The notes under the pieces were generated by a model. The model did not search any database. It saw nothing but the letters and a program-made list of their open reading frames with translations, and had not been told where the DNA came from. Positions 18,655-27,042 of a stretch of 64,000 bases of DNA are shown here, in pieces. This DNA is from Paenibacillus urinalis. GTDB lineage: Bacteria > Bacillota > Bacilli > Paenibacillales > Paenibacillaceae. Each line of letters begins with the position of its first letter. The first letter of the stretch is position 1. The position numbers and the translations under genes were made by a program. Where the stretch lies: assembly GCF_028747985.1 (NCBI RefSeq), contig NZ_CP118108.1, positions 4,407,001 to 4,471,000 of the forward strand, given 5' to 3'.

Positions 18655-20016
18655 ATGAGCGTTGATTATAAAGCATATTTTGCTGAACATCGCGAGACAC
18701 ATTTGAATGAATTAAAGGAATGGCTTGCGATTCCAAGTATTTCTGCTCTGTCCGAACATAAAGGAGATGTTCTGAAGGCGGCAGAATGGGTAGCTGACAA
18801 ACTAAAGACGGCGGGTCTTGAGCATGTAGAGATTCACCCTACGCAAGGCCATCCTGTTGTTACGGCTGATTACCTTCATGCAGAAGGGAAGCCAACGCTT
18901 CTCATCTACGGCCATTACGATGTACAGCCAGTCGATCCGCTCCATCTGTGGCAGACACCGCCATTTGAACCGGATATTCGGGACGGTAAGCTATACGCCC
19001 GCGGAGCCACAGATGACAAAGGTCAATTATTCCTGCATGTGAAGGCCATCGAAGCGATTTTGAAGCAGGAAAAAGAGCTGCCTGTAAACATTAAATTCTG
19101 TATTGAAGGGGAAGAAGAAATTTCAAGTCCAAATCTTCCGCTATACTTGGCAGACAACACGGACAAGCTTGCTGCTGATGCGATCCTGATCTCCGACACC
19201 TCGCTGCTGGCTCCAGGCAAGCCTGCGATCTCAACAGGACTGCGCGGACTGTGCTCTATGGAACTGTCACTAAATACGGCAAACACGGATTTGCATTCGG
19301 GATCATATGGCGGTGGTGTTCCCAACGCCCTTCATGCCATGGTGTCTCTGCTTGCTTCCCTGCATGACGCACAGGGCCGTGTTTCTGTAGATGGGTTCTA
19401 CGAGGGTGTGCAAGAGTTAAGCTCTGAGATGCGCGAAGAATTCGCAAAACAAAATTTTGATGAGGATCAGCTGAAAAAGGATCTGGGGCTTGACGCTCTG
19501 TTTGGTGAAGAGGGCTTCTCCTTCGTAGAACGTGTAGGCGCACGTCCAACCCTGGAGCTGAACGGTGTATGGGGCGGCTTCCAAGGGGAAGGCAGCAAGA
19601 CGGTCATTCCGAAGGAGGCCCATGCCAAGATCACCTGCAGACTCGTCGCAGATCAGGACCCTCAGAAGGTGATGGATGCGATCGAAGCCCATCTTAAGGC
19701 ACATACGCCGGTGGGAGCACAGCTCTCCTTTACTCCTAAGGAAAAAGCATTTGCCTTTAACATTGATCCAAACCATCCATTTCTGCAAAAAGCAGCGGAT
19801 GCCTTCGAGAACGTCTATGGCACACGTGCTCTATTCACCAAAGACGGCGGATCAATTCCAATTGTTGAGAAGCTGTCCAGTACCCTGAATGCTCCTGCTG
19901 TCATGATGGGCTTTGGCCTTCCGGATGAGAATCTGCATGCACCGAATGAGCATTTTAATCTGGAGAACTTTGACAAGGGCTTGCTGACGATTGTGGATTA
20001 TTTGAAGCAAATCTAA
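18655..20016 (+). CDS. M20-family dipeptidase
   Basis: A 453-residue zinc metallopeptidase of the M20/CNDP-like family, cytosolic. Metal-binding and catalytic elements are visible: LLIYGHYDVQPVDP near residue 83, ARGATDDKGQL near 115, and CIEGEEEISSPNL near 148. The dimerisation domain is in the middle and the final motif MGFGLPDENLHAPNEH near 425. The start at 18655 (MSVDYKAYFAEHRETH) matches relatives. AAGGAGG lies twelve bases ahead, with an ATG at 18643 too close to it; the frame is open to 18532. It is a single-gene unit followed by the terminators in the tandem repeats. Confidence 0.92.
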   Translation: MSVDYKAYFAEHRETHLNELKEWLAIPSISALSEHKGDVLKAAEWVADKLKTAGLEHVEIHPTQGHPVVTADYLHAEGKPTLLIYGHYDVQPVDPLHLWQTPPFEPDIRDGKLYARGATDDKGQLFLHVKAIEAILKQEKELPVNIKFCIEGEEEISSPNLPLYLADNTDKLAADAILISDTSLLAPGKPAISTGLRGLCSMELSLNTANTDLHSGSYGGGVPNALHAMVSLLASLHDAQGRVSVDGFYEGVQELSSEMREEFAKQNFDEDQLKKDLGLDALFGEEGFSFVERVGARPTLELNGVWGGFQGEGSKTVIPKEAHAKITCRLVADQDPQKVMDAIEAHLKAHTPVGAQLSFTPKEKAFAFNIDPNHPFLQKAADAFENVYGTRALFTKDGGSIPIVEKLSSTLNAPAVMMGFGLPDENLHAPNEHFNLENFDKGLLTIVDYLKQI

Positions 20017-20336
20017 GGCGGGTTACATAGGAGCTGGGGCTGAATTGCGAAATTAAGAAGTGTTGCTGCGGAGATGGAGGGCGTATTGGATGTGATGCTT
20101 CGGATATGGGTGGGCTCGCTTCGGGTGCTCCGTGGACGGATTGGGTTCCGATCGTTGTTGCCCTCAGACTTCTTGATTCTACTGTGATTACACGGTTGAA
20201 GTCTGACGGCAAAGACGAACGCTCCGCTTCTTCACTCCAATTCCGTCCTCTTCGCTCTTCGGCTCGCCTCTATGGTTCGAAGACAACATCTTATTGGTTA
20301 GAGCCCCAATCCTCTGCGTGGGGGATGGGGCTCCGT

Positions 20337-20371
20337 GAGCGGGCTGGCTGATTTACAGCCCGCTCTTTTTT
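20337..20371 (+). terminator. Intrinsic terminator in repeat copy 1
   Basis: GAGCGGGCTG and CAGCCCGCTC form a perfect ten-base stem with a nine-base loop, then six T. Terminates the dipeptidase transcript. Confidence 0.85.
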
Positions 20372-20652
20372 GTGTTGGGGATGCTTCGTGGAAGGGCGTG
20401 CTGGATGTGATGCTGCGGAGATGGGCGGCTCGCTTCGGGTGCTCCGTGGACGGATTGGGTTCCGATCGTTGTTGACCTCAGACTTCTTGATTCTACTGTG
20501 ATTACACGGTTGAAGTCTGACGGCAAAGACGAACGCTCCGCTTCTCCACTCCAATTCCGTCCTCTTCGCTCTTCGGCTCGCCTCTATGGTTCGAAGACAA
20601 CACCTTAAATGACTGGAGCCCCAATCCTCTGCGTGGGGGATGGGGCTCTGTT

Positions 20653-20686
20653 AGCGGGCTGGCTGATTTACAGCCCGCTCTTTTTT
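20653..20686 (+). terminator. Intrinsic terminator in repeat copy 2
   Basis: AGCGGGCTG/CAGCCCGCT stem, nine-base loop, then a run of T. A duplicate of the terminator 315 bases upstream. Confidence 0.8.
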
Positions 20687-20720
20687 GTGTGGGTGATGCT
20701 GCTCGGATTTATGACTGAAT

Positions 20721-21323
20721 TTAGTTTTTCCGCCGCTTACGTAGTATTACCAGTAGAGTCACAGCAAGCATGGCAGCAATAATCATCAAAGGCACAATCC
20801 AAACTTGGCTTGATCCTGGGTTTTTATTCACGATGAGCGCTTCCGAAGCATTTTTTTCATGACTTGTATCTGCTACCGGCTTATACCCTGCTCCAAGTGC
20901 GGCCAATTCTTCCTGTGCGGAGCCCAGCTCCTTTGTCCCTTCGCAAATACCGGTCTTGAGCTGATCATACGGTCCATAAGCAAAAACGATAAATTCTTCA
21001 TCAACTTCGAATCCCTCATAACCGCAGCTTTCTGAACTTCTTGCAGTGTATACGGTGGCTTCTGCACCTAGCTCCCCTTTCCACACATTCATAACTTCAA
21101 ATTGTGCTGAGACCGGATCTGCGGAAGACCAGATCATTCCTTGGTCCGGTTGACTAAGACTGATCAGCTTTCCTGTAAAAATTGCCGTTTTCCGACTCAA
21201 CTGTTCTTCCATGCTGACAGGGCCAGCACAAGAACAGGCATGAGCTGTTAAGGGCGTTACAGAATGAACAAGACCAAGCAGAATTAAAAAACTCAGAAGG
21301 AACATTGTTAATTTGTTTCTCAT
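20721..21323 (-). CDS. Secreted TIMP/NTR-like protein with C-terminal membrane anchor
   Basis: A 200-residue protein. A signal peptide (MRNKLTMFLLSFLILLGL) is cleaved at about residue 28, exposing ACSCAGP, the Cys-x-Cys start typical of tissue-inhibitor-of-metalloproteinase-like (NTR) domains in Firmicutes. Further cysteines lie in SESCGYEG and KTGICEGTKEL, allowing two disulfides. A membrane helix near residues 174-195 and the basic end RKRRKN anchor it with the domain outside. A good ribosome site (GAGGTGATCTGA) precedes the ATG. It is a single-gene unit. The role in bacteria is not established. Confidence 0.75.
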   Translation of the reverse strand: MRNKLTMFLLSFLILLGLVHSVTPLTAHACSCAGPVSMEEQLSRKTAIFTGKLISLSQPDQGMIWSSADPVSAQFEVMNVWKGELGAEATVYTARSSESCGYEGFEVDEEFIVFAYGPYDQLKTGICEGTKELGSAQEELAALGAGYKPVADTSHEKNASEALIVNKNPGSSQVWIVPLMIIAAMLAVTLLVILRKRRKN

Positions 21324-21494
21324 TCAGATCACCTCGCGATCTAATCTTCATTTTGTTGGATTAGACGCTGTGATAAAATGAATAGTTCCATATAAGGAGC
21401 AACGTGCCTCGTCGTTCCTTTTCACGTAAAACACCTAATCAAACCACTCTTAATCGTTACTCTGCCGTCTTAAGATAATCGTGTAGCTGAATCA

Positions 21495-22463
21495 CTAATA
21501 AGGATATTGCCGAATAAATCCTTCCCAGCTTTGAACAAGATTATCTGAGGCCCATTTTAAATAATTGGTGTCTGTGTAACCACGGTAGGAACATTCAACA
21601 CACAATATCAGATCAAGGTACACATCATACAGCGCCCGCCGCTTATGTTCCGCCTCCGTAACCACATCCCGGCCATATCCTAAACGAAAATCTGTAACCT
21701 CATTTTTATGATTAAAATGGTACTCCATCAGCGGATCTCCCCAAAAAGCACGTTCAAAATCAATCAAGCCAGAAATCTTGTTATTTTCAATCATGACATT
21801 CCCGTCCCATAAATCCCAGATGATAAGCCTAGGCTCTGTCACTTCATCCAATGCGTCGGCAAGTCTGTACATCGCTGCATACATTTCGGTTCCTGACACG
21901 GGCAGCTTCACTCCGCGCTCTTCCGCGTCGGCAAAGTGATCATCCAGCATTAGAAAAAAAGCTTCCCTCCAAGTCGATTTTCTTCTCTCCTCTTGAGCGT
22001 AGAAGCCAAATCCGTCTCCCTTGATCTCATTCATCTCACGATTGTATACGCCCAGCTGCTGATAAATCTCTGTTAATGTGCTTTCCGGGAGTTCATTTCT
22101 GATCTTGTTTAAAGACTGACCTGGAATATAGCTCATTAGAAAATACTCAGACTCGATTATGCTTTTTGTAGCATCATGATAAATAACCCGTGGTGCAATG
22201 GTGAACCCCGAAGATTCCAACAGCCGCAGCACCTCAACCTCTGCACGCATCAAGTTACGCTCGTAACGCATGAAGGAGTCCATGCTCGCCGCGATCTTCG
22301 CTACTACCTTCGTATCATTCTCCAAGGTGATGAGATAAGCTGAATTTGCCCAGCCTTCAGTAAGCTCCTCTGCCATCTTAAGCTTCCCGGCTTCAGGAAA
22401 AGCAGCTGAACATATGCTTTCGATATCCTTACGCTTCAACTTCAGTTTAGTAGTACTTTCCAT
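21495..22463 (-). CDS. Aminoglycoside phosphotransferase-like kinase
   Basis: A 322-residue protein of the APH/choline kinase-like family. The Brenner motif region reads LIIWDLWDGNVMIE near residue 223, followed by GLIDFERAFWGDP, the metal-binding DxE/D segment. In classical APH the motif is HGDxxxxN; here the His position is Ile and the Gly is Trp, as in some Paenibacillus relatives, so activity on aminoglycosides is not assured. The substrate is unknown. It appears to be a single-gene unit. Confidence 0.85.
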   Translation of the reverse strand: MESTTKLKLKRKDIESICSAAFPEAGKLKMAEELTEGWANSAYLITLENDTKVVAKIAASMDSFMRYERNLMRAEVEVLRLLESSGFTIAPRVIYHDATKSIIESEYFLMSYIPGQSLNKIRNELPESTLTEIYQQLGVYNREMNEIKGDGFGFYAQEERRKSTWREAFFLMLDDHFADAEERGVKLPVSGTEMYAAMYRLADALDEVTEPRLIIWDLWDGNVMIENNKISGLIDFERAFWGDPLMEYHFNHKNEVTDFRLGYGRDVVTEAEHKRRALYDVYLDLILCVECSYRGYTDTNYLKWASDNLVQSWEGFIRQYPY

Positions 22464-22598
22464 AGTGACAGCCCATCTCCCTATTGTTATGTATAGGTAT
22501 TGAGTGCGCTTTCTTTCTACCTATCTAATTATGTACTATATCGATTACATGACAGAGAATAAAGTCAATTCTTCACGATCCTCAGCAAAAAATATGCA

Positions 22599-22646
22599 CC
22601 CCTTAACATTGAGTTTTTGCATGACATTCAAAATGTGTTTTGCACC
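22599..22646 (-). pseudogene. Decayed partial copy of gerE
   Basis: About 47 bases (CCCTTAACATTGAG, then TGCATGACATT and AAATGTG) match the segment of gerE at 23734-23781 at roughly 40 positions, in the same orientation. It corresponds to the recognition-helix end (VRNHISNVMQKLNVKG). It has no open frame of its own. It lies on the opposite side of the repeat region from the intact gene. Confidence 0.65.
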
Positions 22647-22668
22647 AAAATAAGCACCACGTGCAGCG

Positions 22669-23552
22669 CTCTTCACACTCAGACTGGTTGCTCACCTAGG
22701 AGAGCAACCACGTCCCCCTCCTCCACACCCCAGAGGAGATGAGAATTTCTGACGCTGCCCCCTGGGAATAAGCTGTTTTTGAGATGGGAACGACTTTTGG
22801 CTTTTGCTTGGACCACTGCTCCTTCGACCTACCCGCGTCCAAGCAAAAACAACCGGAGTGAGCAGCACAAAAACAGCGTTTCCCCTTGCTCCAAAGTACC
22901 CACCACGCGCAACATCTAACTGCGTTTCCCCTTCCACCAAAGTACCCACCACACTAAGCATCTCTTCACACTCAGACTGGTTGCTCACCTAGGAGAGCAA
23001 CCACGTCCCCCTCCTCCACACCCCAGAGGAGATGAGGATTTCTGACGCTGCCCTTCTCGGGAATAAGCTGTTTTTGAGATGGGAACGACTTTTGGCTTTT
23101 GCTTGGACCACTGCTCCTTCGACCTACCCGCGTCCAAGCAAAAACAACCGGAGTGAGCACCACAAAAACAGCGTTCCCCTCGCTCCAAAGCACCCTCCAC
23201 ACGAAGCATCTCTTCACACTCAGACTGGTTGCTCACCTAGGAGAGCAACCACGTCCCCCTCCTCCACACCACAGAGGAGATGAGGATTTCTGACGCTGCC
23301 CTTCTCGGGAATAAGCTGTTTTTGAGATGGGAACGACTTTTGGCTTTTGCTTGGACCACTGCTCCTTCGACCTACCCGCGTCCAAGCAAAAACAACCGAA
23401 GTGAGCAGCACAAAAACAGCGTTTCCCCTTGCTCCAAAGTACCCACCACGCGCAACATCTAACAGCGTTTCCCCTCGCTCCAAAGCACCCTCCACGCGCG
23501 CCATCTAACTGCGTTTCCCCTTCCACCAAAATACCCTCCACGCGCACACCTT
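22669..23552. repeat. Three tandem copies of a nested repeat (core plus 46-bp submodules)
   Basis: The core, about 200 bases beginning CTCTTCACACTCAGACTGG, occurs at 22669, 22962 and 23210 with very few differences. Each core is followed by a variable number of a 46-base submodule beginning CAGCGTTTCCCC: two after copy 1, one after copy 2, three after copy 3. The core holds a hairpin GGTTGCTC/GAGCAACC and a 12-base stem TTTTGCTTGGAC/GTCCAAGCAAAA. Short open frames on the minus strand follow the repeat and look non-coding. It occupies the 1.2 kb between the APH-like gene and gerE. Confidence 0.85.
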
Positions 23553-23610
23553 TCCACCTATGTATAACTTCAGTCAGCCCACGATCTCATCTCCTCTAGC
23601 ACAAACGGAA

Positions 23611-23649
23611 GCCCTCCTCTCTCATCCAAATCGGATGAGCGAAGAGGGC
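23611..23649 (-). terminator. Hairpin downstream of gerE
   Basis: GCCCTC..CTCATCC and GGATGAG..GAGGGC form a strong interrupted stem with a five-base loop, 33 bases after the gerE stop. The T-run on the minus strand is weak, so this is a probable rather than certain terminator. Confidence 0.5.
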
Positions 23650-23681
23650 CATGACGAAAACGAAAGAACTCCGTGCCTTCG

Positions 23682-23903
23682 TCAGATTTTTAATTCTCCT
23701 AACTTGATCAATTCCACTACCGCTTGTGAACGACCCTTAACATTGAGCTTCTGCATGACATTAGAAATGTGGTTTCGGACCGTTTTCTCGCTGATAAAGA
23801 GAAGTCCTGCAATGTCGCGTGTCGTTTTGTCCTGCACCAGAAGCTCGAATACTTCGCGTTCACGATGGGTCAACAAAAATTTGCTCTTGTGGTCACCCTT
23901 CAA
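23682..23903 (-). CDS. gerE: GerE, late sporulation LuxR-type regulator
   Basis: A 73-residue protein that is a lone LuxR/FixJ helix-turn-helix and closely resembles Bacillus GerE (74 residues): LTHREREVFELLVQDKTTRDIA, LFISEKTVRNHISNVMQKL, VKGRSQAVVEL-IKLGEL. GerE acts in the mother cell, together with sigma-K, to switch late coat and outer-surface genes, including the cge genes in Bacillus subtilis. Translation starts at TTG (23903), eight bases after AAGGAGG. It is a single gene. Its presence fits the large spore-surface cluster further along the window, whose genes are plausible targets. Confidence 0.95.
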   Translation of the reverse strand: MKGDHKSKFLLTHREREVFELLVQDKTTRDIAGLLFISEKTVRNHISNVMQKLNVKGRSQAVVELIKLGELKI

Positions 23904-24071
23904 TGTTTACCCCTCCTTGCCCGGGTTTGTATGGTGTAACAAGGTTAAGGGATACAGTCAACTCATCTTATGTAAAATCACCTATATTGGTTCAATCTTC
24001 GGAAAAAAATGGGCTAAAGATCAAACTTCAAGTACATGCTAGGTAAGGCTGAGGAAATGTGTGGCTAACGG

Positions 24072-24100
24072 TTGATTTTGCCCTACATTTTGATTAAGAT
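24072..24100 (+). promoter_or_regulatory. Promoter of the rpiR-nagB-nagA operon
   Basis: -35 TTGATT (24072-24077), 17-base spacer, -10 TAAGAT (24095-24100), about 75 bases upstream of the regulator start. Confidence 0.6.
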
Positions 24101-24126
24101 GAAGGTATACAAAAATAATTTTCATT

Positions 24127-24155
24127 AAAATTAATATATTTGTGAAATTAATTTT
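24127..24155 (+). promoter_or_regulatory. Probable RpiR operator (inverted repeat)
   Basis: Perfect nine-base inverted repeat AAAATTAAT / ATTAATTTT with an eleven-base centre, just downstream of the predicted promoter and ahead of the ribosome site. A position suited to autorepression by the RpiR-type protein encoded next. Confidence 0.5.
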
Positions 24156-24174
24156 CTAACAAGGCGGATGAGTT

Positions 24175-25032
24175 ATGACGACGATACTTAATGCTCTCTC
24201 CAAAGAGCTCGATCAGCTTCCTTCCCAGGAACGCCGGATTGCAGAAGTTATTTTGACATCTCCCGCTGAGGTGACCGGGTTATCGATTAAGGAACTAGCT
24301 GAGAACAGCGGTACGAGTCCTGCAACGGTAACCCGTTTTTGCAAATCTCGTCATTTCAGGGGGTTTCCCGACTTCAAGATGAAGCTGGCAGCGGAAATTT
24401 CCCAGCCAACGGGCGTTACGGCTTATCAGGATATTGTCGCGGGAAATTCACTTTCTACGATTATAGAAGCCATTGAGGCGAACCATCTCGCTTCCATTAC
24501 CGATACTACTCGTTTGCTTGATCATGAACGCCTGGAGGATGCAATTAAGCTCTTATGCGGCGCTAGGCGCATTGATCTGTATGGGGTAGCCACCTCATCC
24601 ATTGTAACGCAGGACTTTTATCAGAAGCTGATCCGTATTGGCGTTTCCTGCACTGCTTTTTCTGATGGACATATGCAGGTCACTTCAGCCTCTTCATTGG
24701 GTGAGCAGGATGTTGCGTTTGCCGTGTCCTATTCGGGAGAAACACAGGATACAATTGATGCACTCCTTTGTGCCAAAGAAAATGGAGCCCGCACCATCTC
24801 ACTAACCTCTTACGGACACAGTACACTGGCCTCCATTGCAGATATTCCCTTGTTCACCTCTTCCCTGGAACAGGGTATGCGCAGAGGGGACATGGCCTCG
24901 CGTATTGCACTCCTTCATGTGATCGATATTATATTTACCGGCATGGTTAGTCATGATTTTGATCGATTTGTCCCTAGGCTGAATGTGTCCTATGAGCAAG
25001 TGCAGCGAATTAAACTAAGAAATGAAGGGTGA
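24175..25032 (+). CDS. MurR/RpiR-family transcriptional regulator
   Basis: A 285-residue regulator. The N-terminal HTH (SIKELAENSGTSPATVTRFCKSRHFRGFPDFK) spans about residues 35-70, and a SIS sugar-phosphate-binding domain (IDLYGVATSSIVTQDFYQKL; VAFAVSYSGETQDTIDAL) fills residues 125-250. Such proteins sense sugar phosphates and repress or activate amino-sugar genes. It is followed after six bases by nagB and then nagA, so it almost certainly responds to an amino-sugar phosphate such as GlcN-6-P or GlcNAc-6-P. The start is the ATG at 24175 after AAGGCGG. Confidence 0.93.
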   Translation: MTTILNALSKELDQLPSQERRIAEVILTSPAEVTGLSIKELAENSGTSPATVTRFCKSRHFRGFPDFKMKLAAEISQPTGVTAYQDIVAGNSLSTIIEAIEANHLASITDTTRLLDHERLEDAIKLLCGARRIDLYGVATSSIVTQDFYQKLIRIGVSCTAFSDGHMQVTSASSLGEQDVAFAVSYSGETQDTIDALLCAKENGARTISLTSYGHSTLASIADIPLFTSSLEQGMRRGDMASRIALLHVIDIIFTGMVSHDFDRFVPRLNVSYEQVQRIKLRNEG

Positions 25033-25038
25033 TTTCAT

Positions 25039-25764
25039 ATGAATATTTGGACTTTTGAACATGAGCATGACCTGAATGCAACCGGCGCTGGAATTATTGC
25101 CGCTCTTCTGCAATCCAAACGTAAGGCTGTACTGGGTCTGGCAACTGGCAGTTCCCCTGTCGGTATATATAAAGAGCTGATTCAAATGTACAACAAAGGA
25201 CTCGTGAGCTTTGCCCAAGCTTCCTCCTTCAATCTTGATGAGTATGTAGGACTTCCTGAAGATCATCCACAGAGCTATCGCAGCTTCATGAATGAGCAGC
25301 TGTTTAACCACATTGATATGAATATGGATCACACGCATGTACCGAATGGGAATGCATCTGACTTGGCAGCGGAATGCGTTCATTATGAACAGCTGGTCAA
25401 TGATCACGGCCCTGTCGACATCCAGCTGCTGGGCATAGGACATAACGGGCATATCGGATTTAATGAACCTGGAGCAAGCCTGACGAGCGGCACTCATGTC
25501 GTTGATCTCAAAGAGGAAACCCGCAAGGCGAATGCCCGATTCTTTGATTCTCCGACCGATGTACCTAAGCAGGCTATGACGATGGGCGTCGGTTCTATTC
25601 TCAAAGCAAAACAAATCCTTCTCGTTGCCCGCGGTGAAGACAAGGCAGACATCATTCGTACAGCGCTGACCGGTCCCATCACTACAGAGTGCCCTGCATC
25701 CTTGCTTCAGTGCCATCCGAACGTTATTGTACTGTTAGACCGCGGTGCAGGGAGGCTGATGTAA
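25039..25764 (+). CDS. nagB: Glucosamine-6-phosphate deaminase
   Basis: A 241-residue enzyme that converts glucosamine-6-phosphate to fructose-6-phosphate and ammonia in the cytoplasm. It carries the family motifs VLGLATGSSPVGIYKEL near residue 36, FNLDEYVGL near 65 and LLGIGHNGHIGFNEPG near 133, which hold the active-site Asp and His. The length is normal for Gram-positive NagB. It is the middle gene of rpiR-nagB-nagA, with its stop directly followed by the TTG start of nagA. Confidence 0.96.
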   Translation: MNIWTFEHEHDLNATGAGIIAALLQSKRKAVLGLATGSSPVGIYKELIQMYNKGLVSFAQASSFNLDEYVGLPEDHPQSYRSFMNEQLFNHIDMNMDHTHVPNGNASDLAAECVHYEQLVNDHGPVDIQLLGIGHNGHIGFNEPGASLTSGTHVVDLKEETRKANARFFDSPTDVPKQAMTMGVGSILKAKQILLVARGEDKADIIRTALTGPITTECPASLLQCHPNVIVLLDRGAGRLM

Positions 25765-26943
25765 TTGCTTACTAAAATATACGGAAATGTCGTTACCAAG
25801 GACAGTGTAATTGAGGATGGTGTCGTTGTCATTGAAAATGAAACCATCGTGTACGCAGGCACCCAGGCAGCTCTACCTCTTCGCTGGAATGAAGGCGTCA
25901 TAGAAACGTTCACAAGCGAGAATGGATATATCCTTCCCGGCTTCATTGATATCCATGTTCATGGCGGCGGTGGTGAAGACTTTATGAACTCAGACGAGAA
26001 CGTGCTCGATACAATTACGTCTTATCACGCTTCTCAAGGAACGACGACGATGCTTGCTACAACCATGACTGCGCCTAAAGATTGGATTGAGAAGGTGCTC
26101 AGCGAAGTGAACAAATACCGTTCCAAGGAGATGCCTTACGCACAGCTTGCAGGGGTTCATCTGGAAGGTCCCTTTATTAGTCCAAAATGGCCCGGAGCGC
26201 AAAATCCGGAGCATATTTCACTGCCGAATGTAGACTGGCTGATCTCCTGGGAACAGCAATATCCTGAACTCGTTCGGCAAGTGACGCTTGCTCCTGAACA
26301 GCAAGGTGCGCATGAGGTGATCGCATGGCTCAAAGATAAAGAAATTATCGCCGCATTGGGTCATACGGATGCAACTTATGAAGAAGTAGAAGCCGCTGTA
26401 GAAGTGGGACTCCACCACGCTGTGCATACCTTTAACGCGATGACCCCTCTTCATCACCGCAAACCCGGTGTAGCCGGTGCCGTGCTCAGTGATGAACGGA
26501 TCAGCGCCGAAGTCATTGCAGACGGAATTCATGTTCATCCTGCCGCAGTCTCTCTTCTTGCTCAGTTAAAAAGCAGGCTGCAGAAGCTGGTACTCATTAC
26601 GGATGCCATTTCGGCGACCGGGCTTGAGGATGGAAATTACACCCTCGGTGACCTGCCGGTCATCGTTAAGGAAGGTGTGGCTCGGTTAGAGGATGGAGTT
26701 ACCCTTGCAGGCAGTACACTTACGATGATTCGCGGCTTCCGCTTCCTCGTGCAGGAGGCCGGGCTCGATATTATAGAAGCTTCGCAGGCAGCTAGTCATA
26801 ATCCGGCCGAGCTTCTAGGCATATTGGATGCGACAGGAACCATTGAGCAAGGAAAGCAGGCGGATCTGCTGCTGCTGGATGACTCGCTTCAGCTTAAGCA
26901 AGTATGGATCAAAGGCCGTGCATTAAGCATGGACAGTAGATAA
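25765..26943 (+). CDS. nagA: N-acetylglucosamine-6-phosphate deacetylase
   Basis: A 392-residue amidohydrolase that removes acetate from GlcNAc-6-phosphate, feeding NagB. Metal and substrate elements: GFIDIHVHGGGGEDF near residue 55, LAGVHLEGPFISP near 127, ALGHTDATYEE near 200, HTFNAMTPLHHRKPG near 217 and LITDAISATGLEDG near 277. Translation starts at TTG immediately after the nagB stop, nine bases after GGGAGG. A terminator follows. No GlcNAc transporter is in the window. Confidence 0.96.
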   Translation: MLTKIYGNVVTKDSVIEDGVVVIENETIVYAGTQAALPLRWNEGVIETFTSENGYILPGFIDIHVHGGGGEDFMNSDENVLDTITSYHASQGTTTMLATTMTAPKDWIEKVLSEVNKYRSKEMPYAQLAGVHLEGPFISPKWPGAQNPEHISLPNVDWLISWEQQYPELVRQVTLAPEQQGAHEVIAWLKDKEIIAALGHTDATYEEVEAAVEVGLHHAVHTFNAMTPLHHRKPGVAGAVLSDERISAEVIADGIHVHPAAVSLLAQLKSRLQKLVLITDAISATGLEDGNYTLGDLPVIVKEGVARLEDGVTLAGSTLTMIRGFRFLVQEAGLDIIEASQAASHNPAELLGILDATGTIEQGKQADLLLLDDSLQLKQVWIKGRALSMDSR

Positions 26944-26964
26944 GAAGTTAAAATGAAGCAAAAT

Positions 26965-27009
26965 AAGGCGTTGTCCCTTAGAGCATCTCTCTGGAACAAC
27001 GCCTTTTTT
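26965..27009 (+). terminator. Intrinsic terminator after nagA
   Basis: AAGGCGTTGT and ACAACGCCTT form a ten-base stem around a 21-base loop, followed by six T. It lies between nagA and the convergent YhcN-type gene. Confidence 0.85.
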
Positions 27010-27042
27010 ATATTCATTCCCCATAAGCTCTTCTATGCTGGA

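Larger units (their letters stand above)
20077..20691. repeat. Two tandem copies of a 315-bp structured intergenic repeat
   Basis: Copy 1 runs from about 20077 to 20376 and copy 2 from about 20392 to 20691, roughly 90 percent identical and offset by 314-315 bases. Within each copy, GGCTCGCTTCGGG...GGACGGATTGG (20113-20144) is nearly the inverse of CCAATTCCGTCC...GGCTCGCC (20237-20268), giving a long imperfect hairpin around an inner CAGACTTC/GAAGTCTG stem. Each copy ends with two G/C hairpins, the last followed by six T. No convincing protein is encoded. It fills the 700 bases between the dipeptidase and the TIMP-like gene. Confidence 0.85.

Noticed and set aside
20101..20351. Short plus-strand open frame in the 315-bp repeat
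   Set aside because: The frame is not kept between the two copies and the sequence is explained by the inverted-repeat structure.
22692..23547. Several minus-strand open frames of 80-104 codons in the 22.7-23.5 kb region
   Set aside because: They repeat with the DNA repeats, change frame between copies, lack consistent starts with ribosome sites and have Gly/Cys/Trp-rich compositions unlike any protein; best treated as non-coding repeats.
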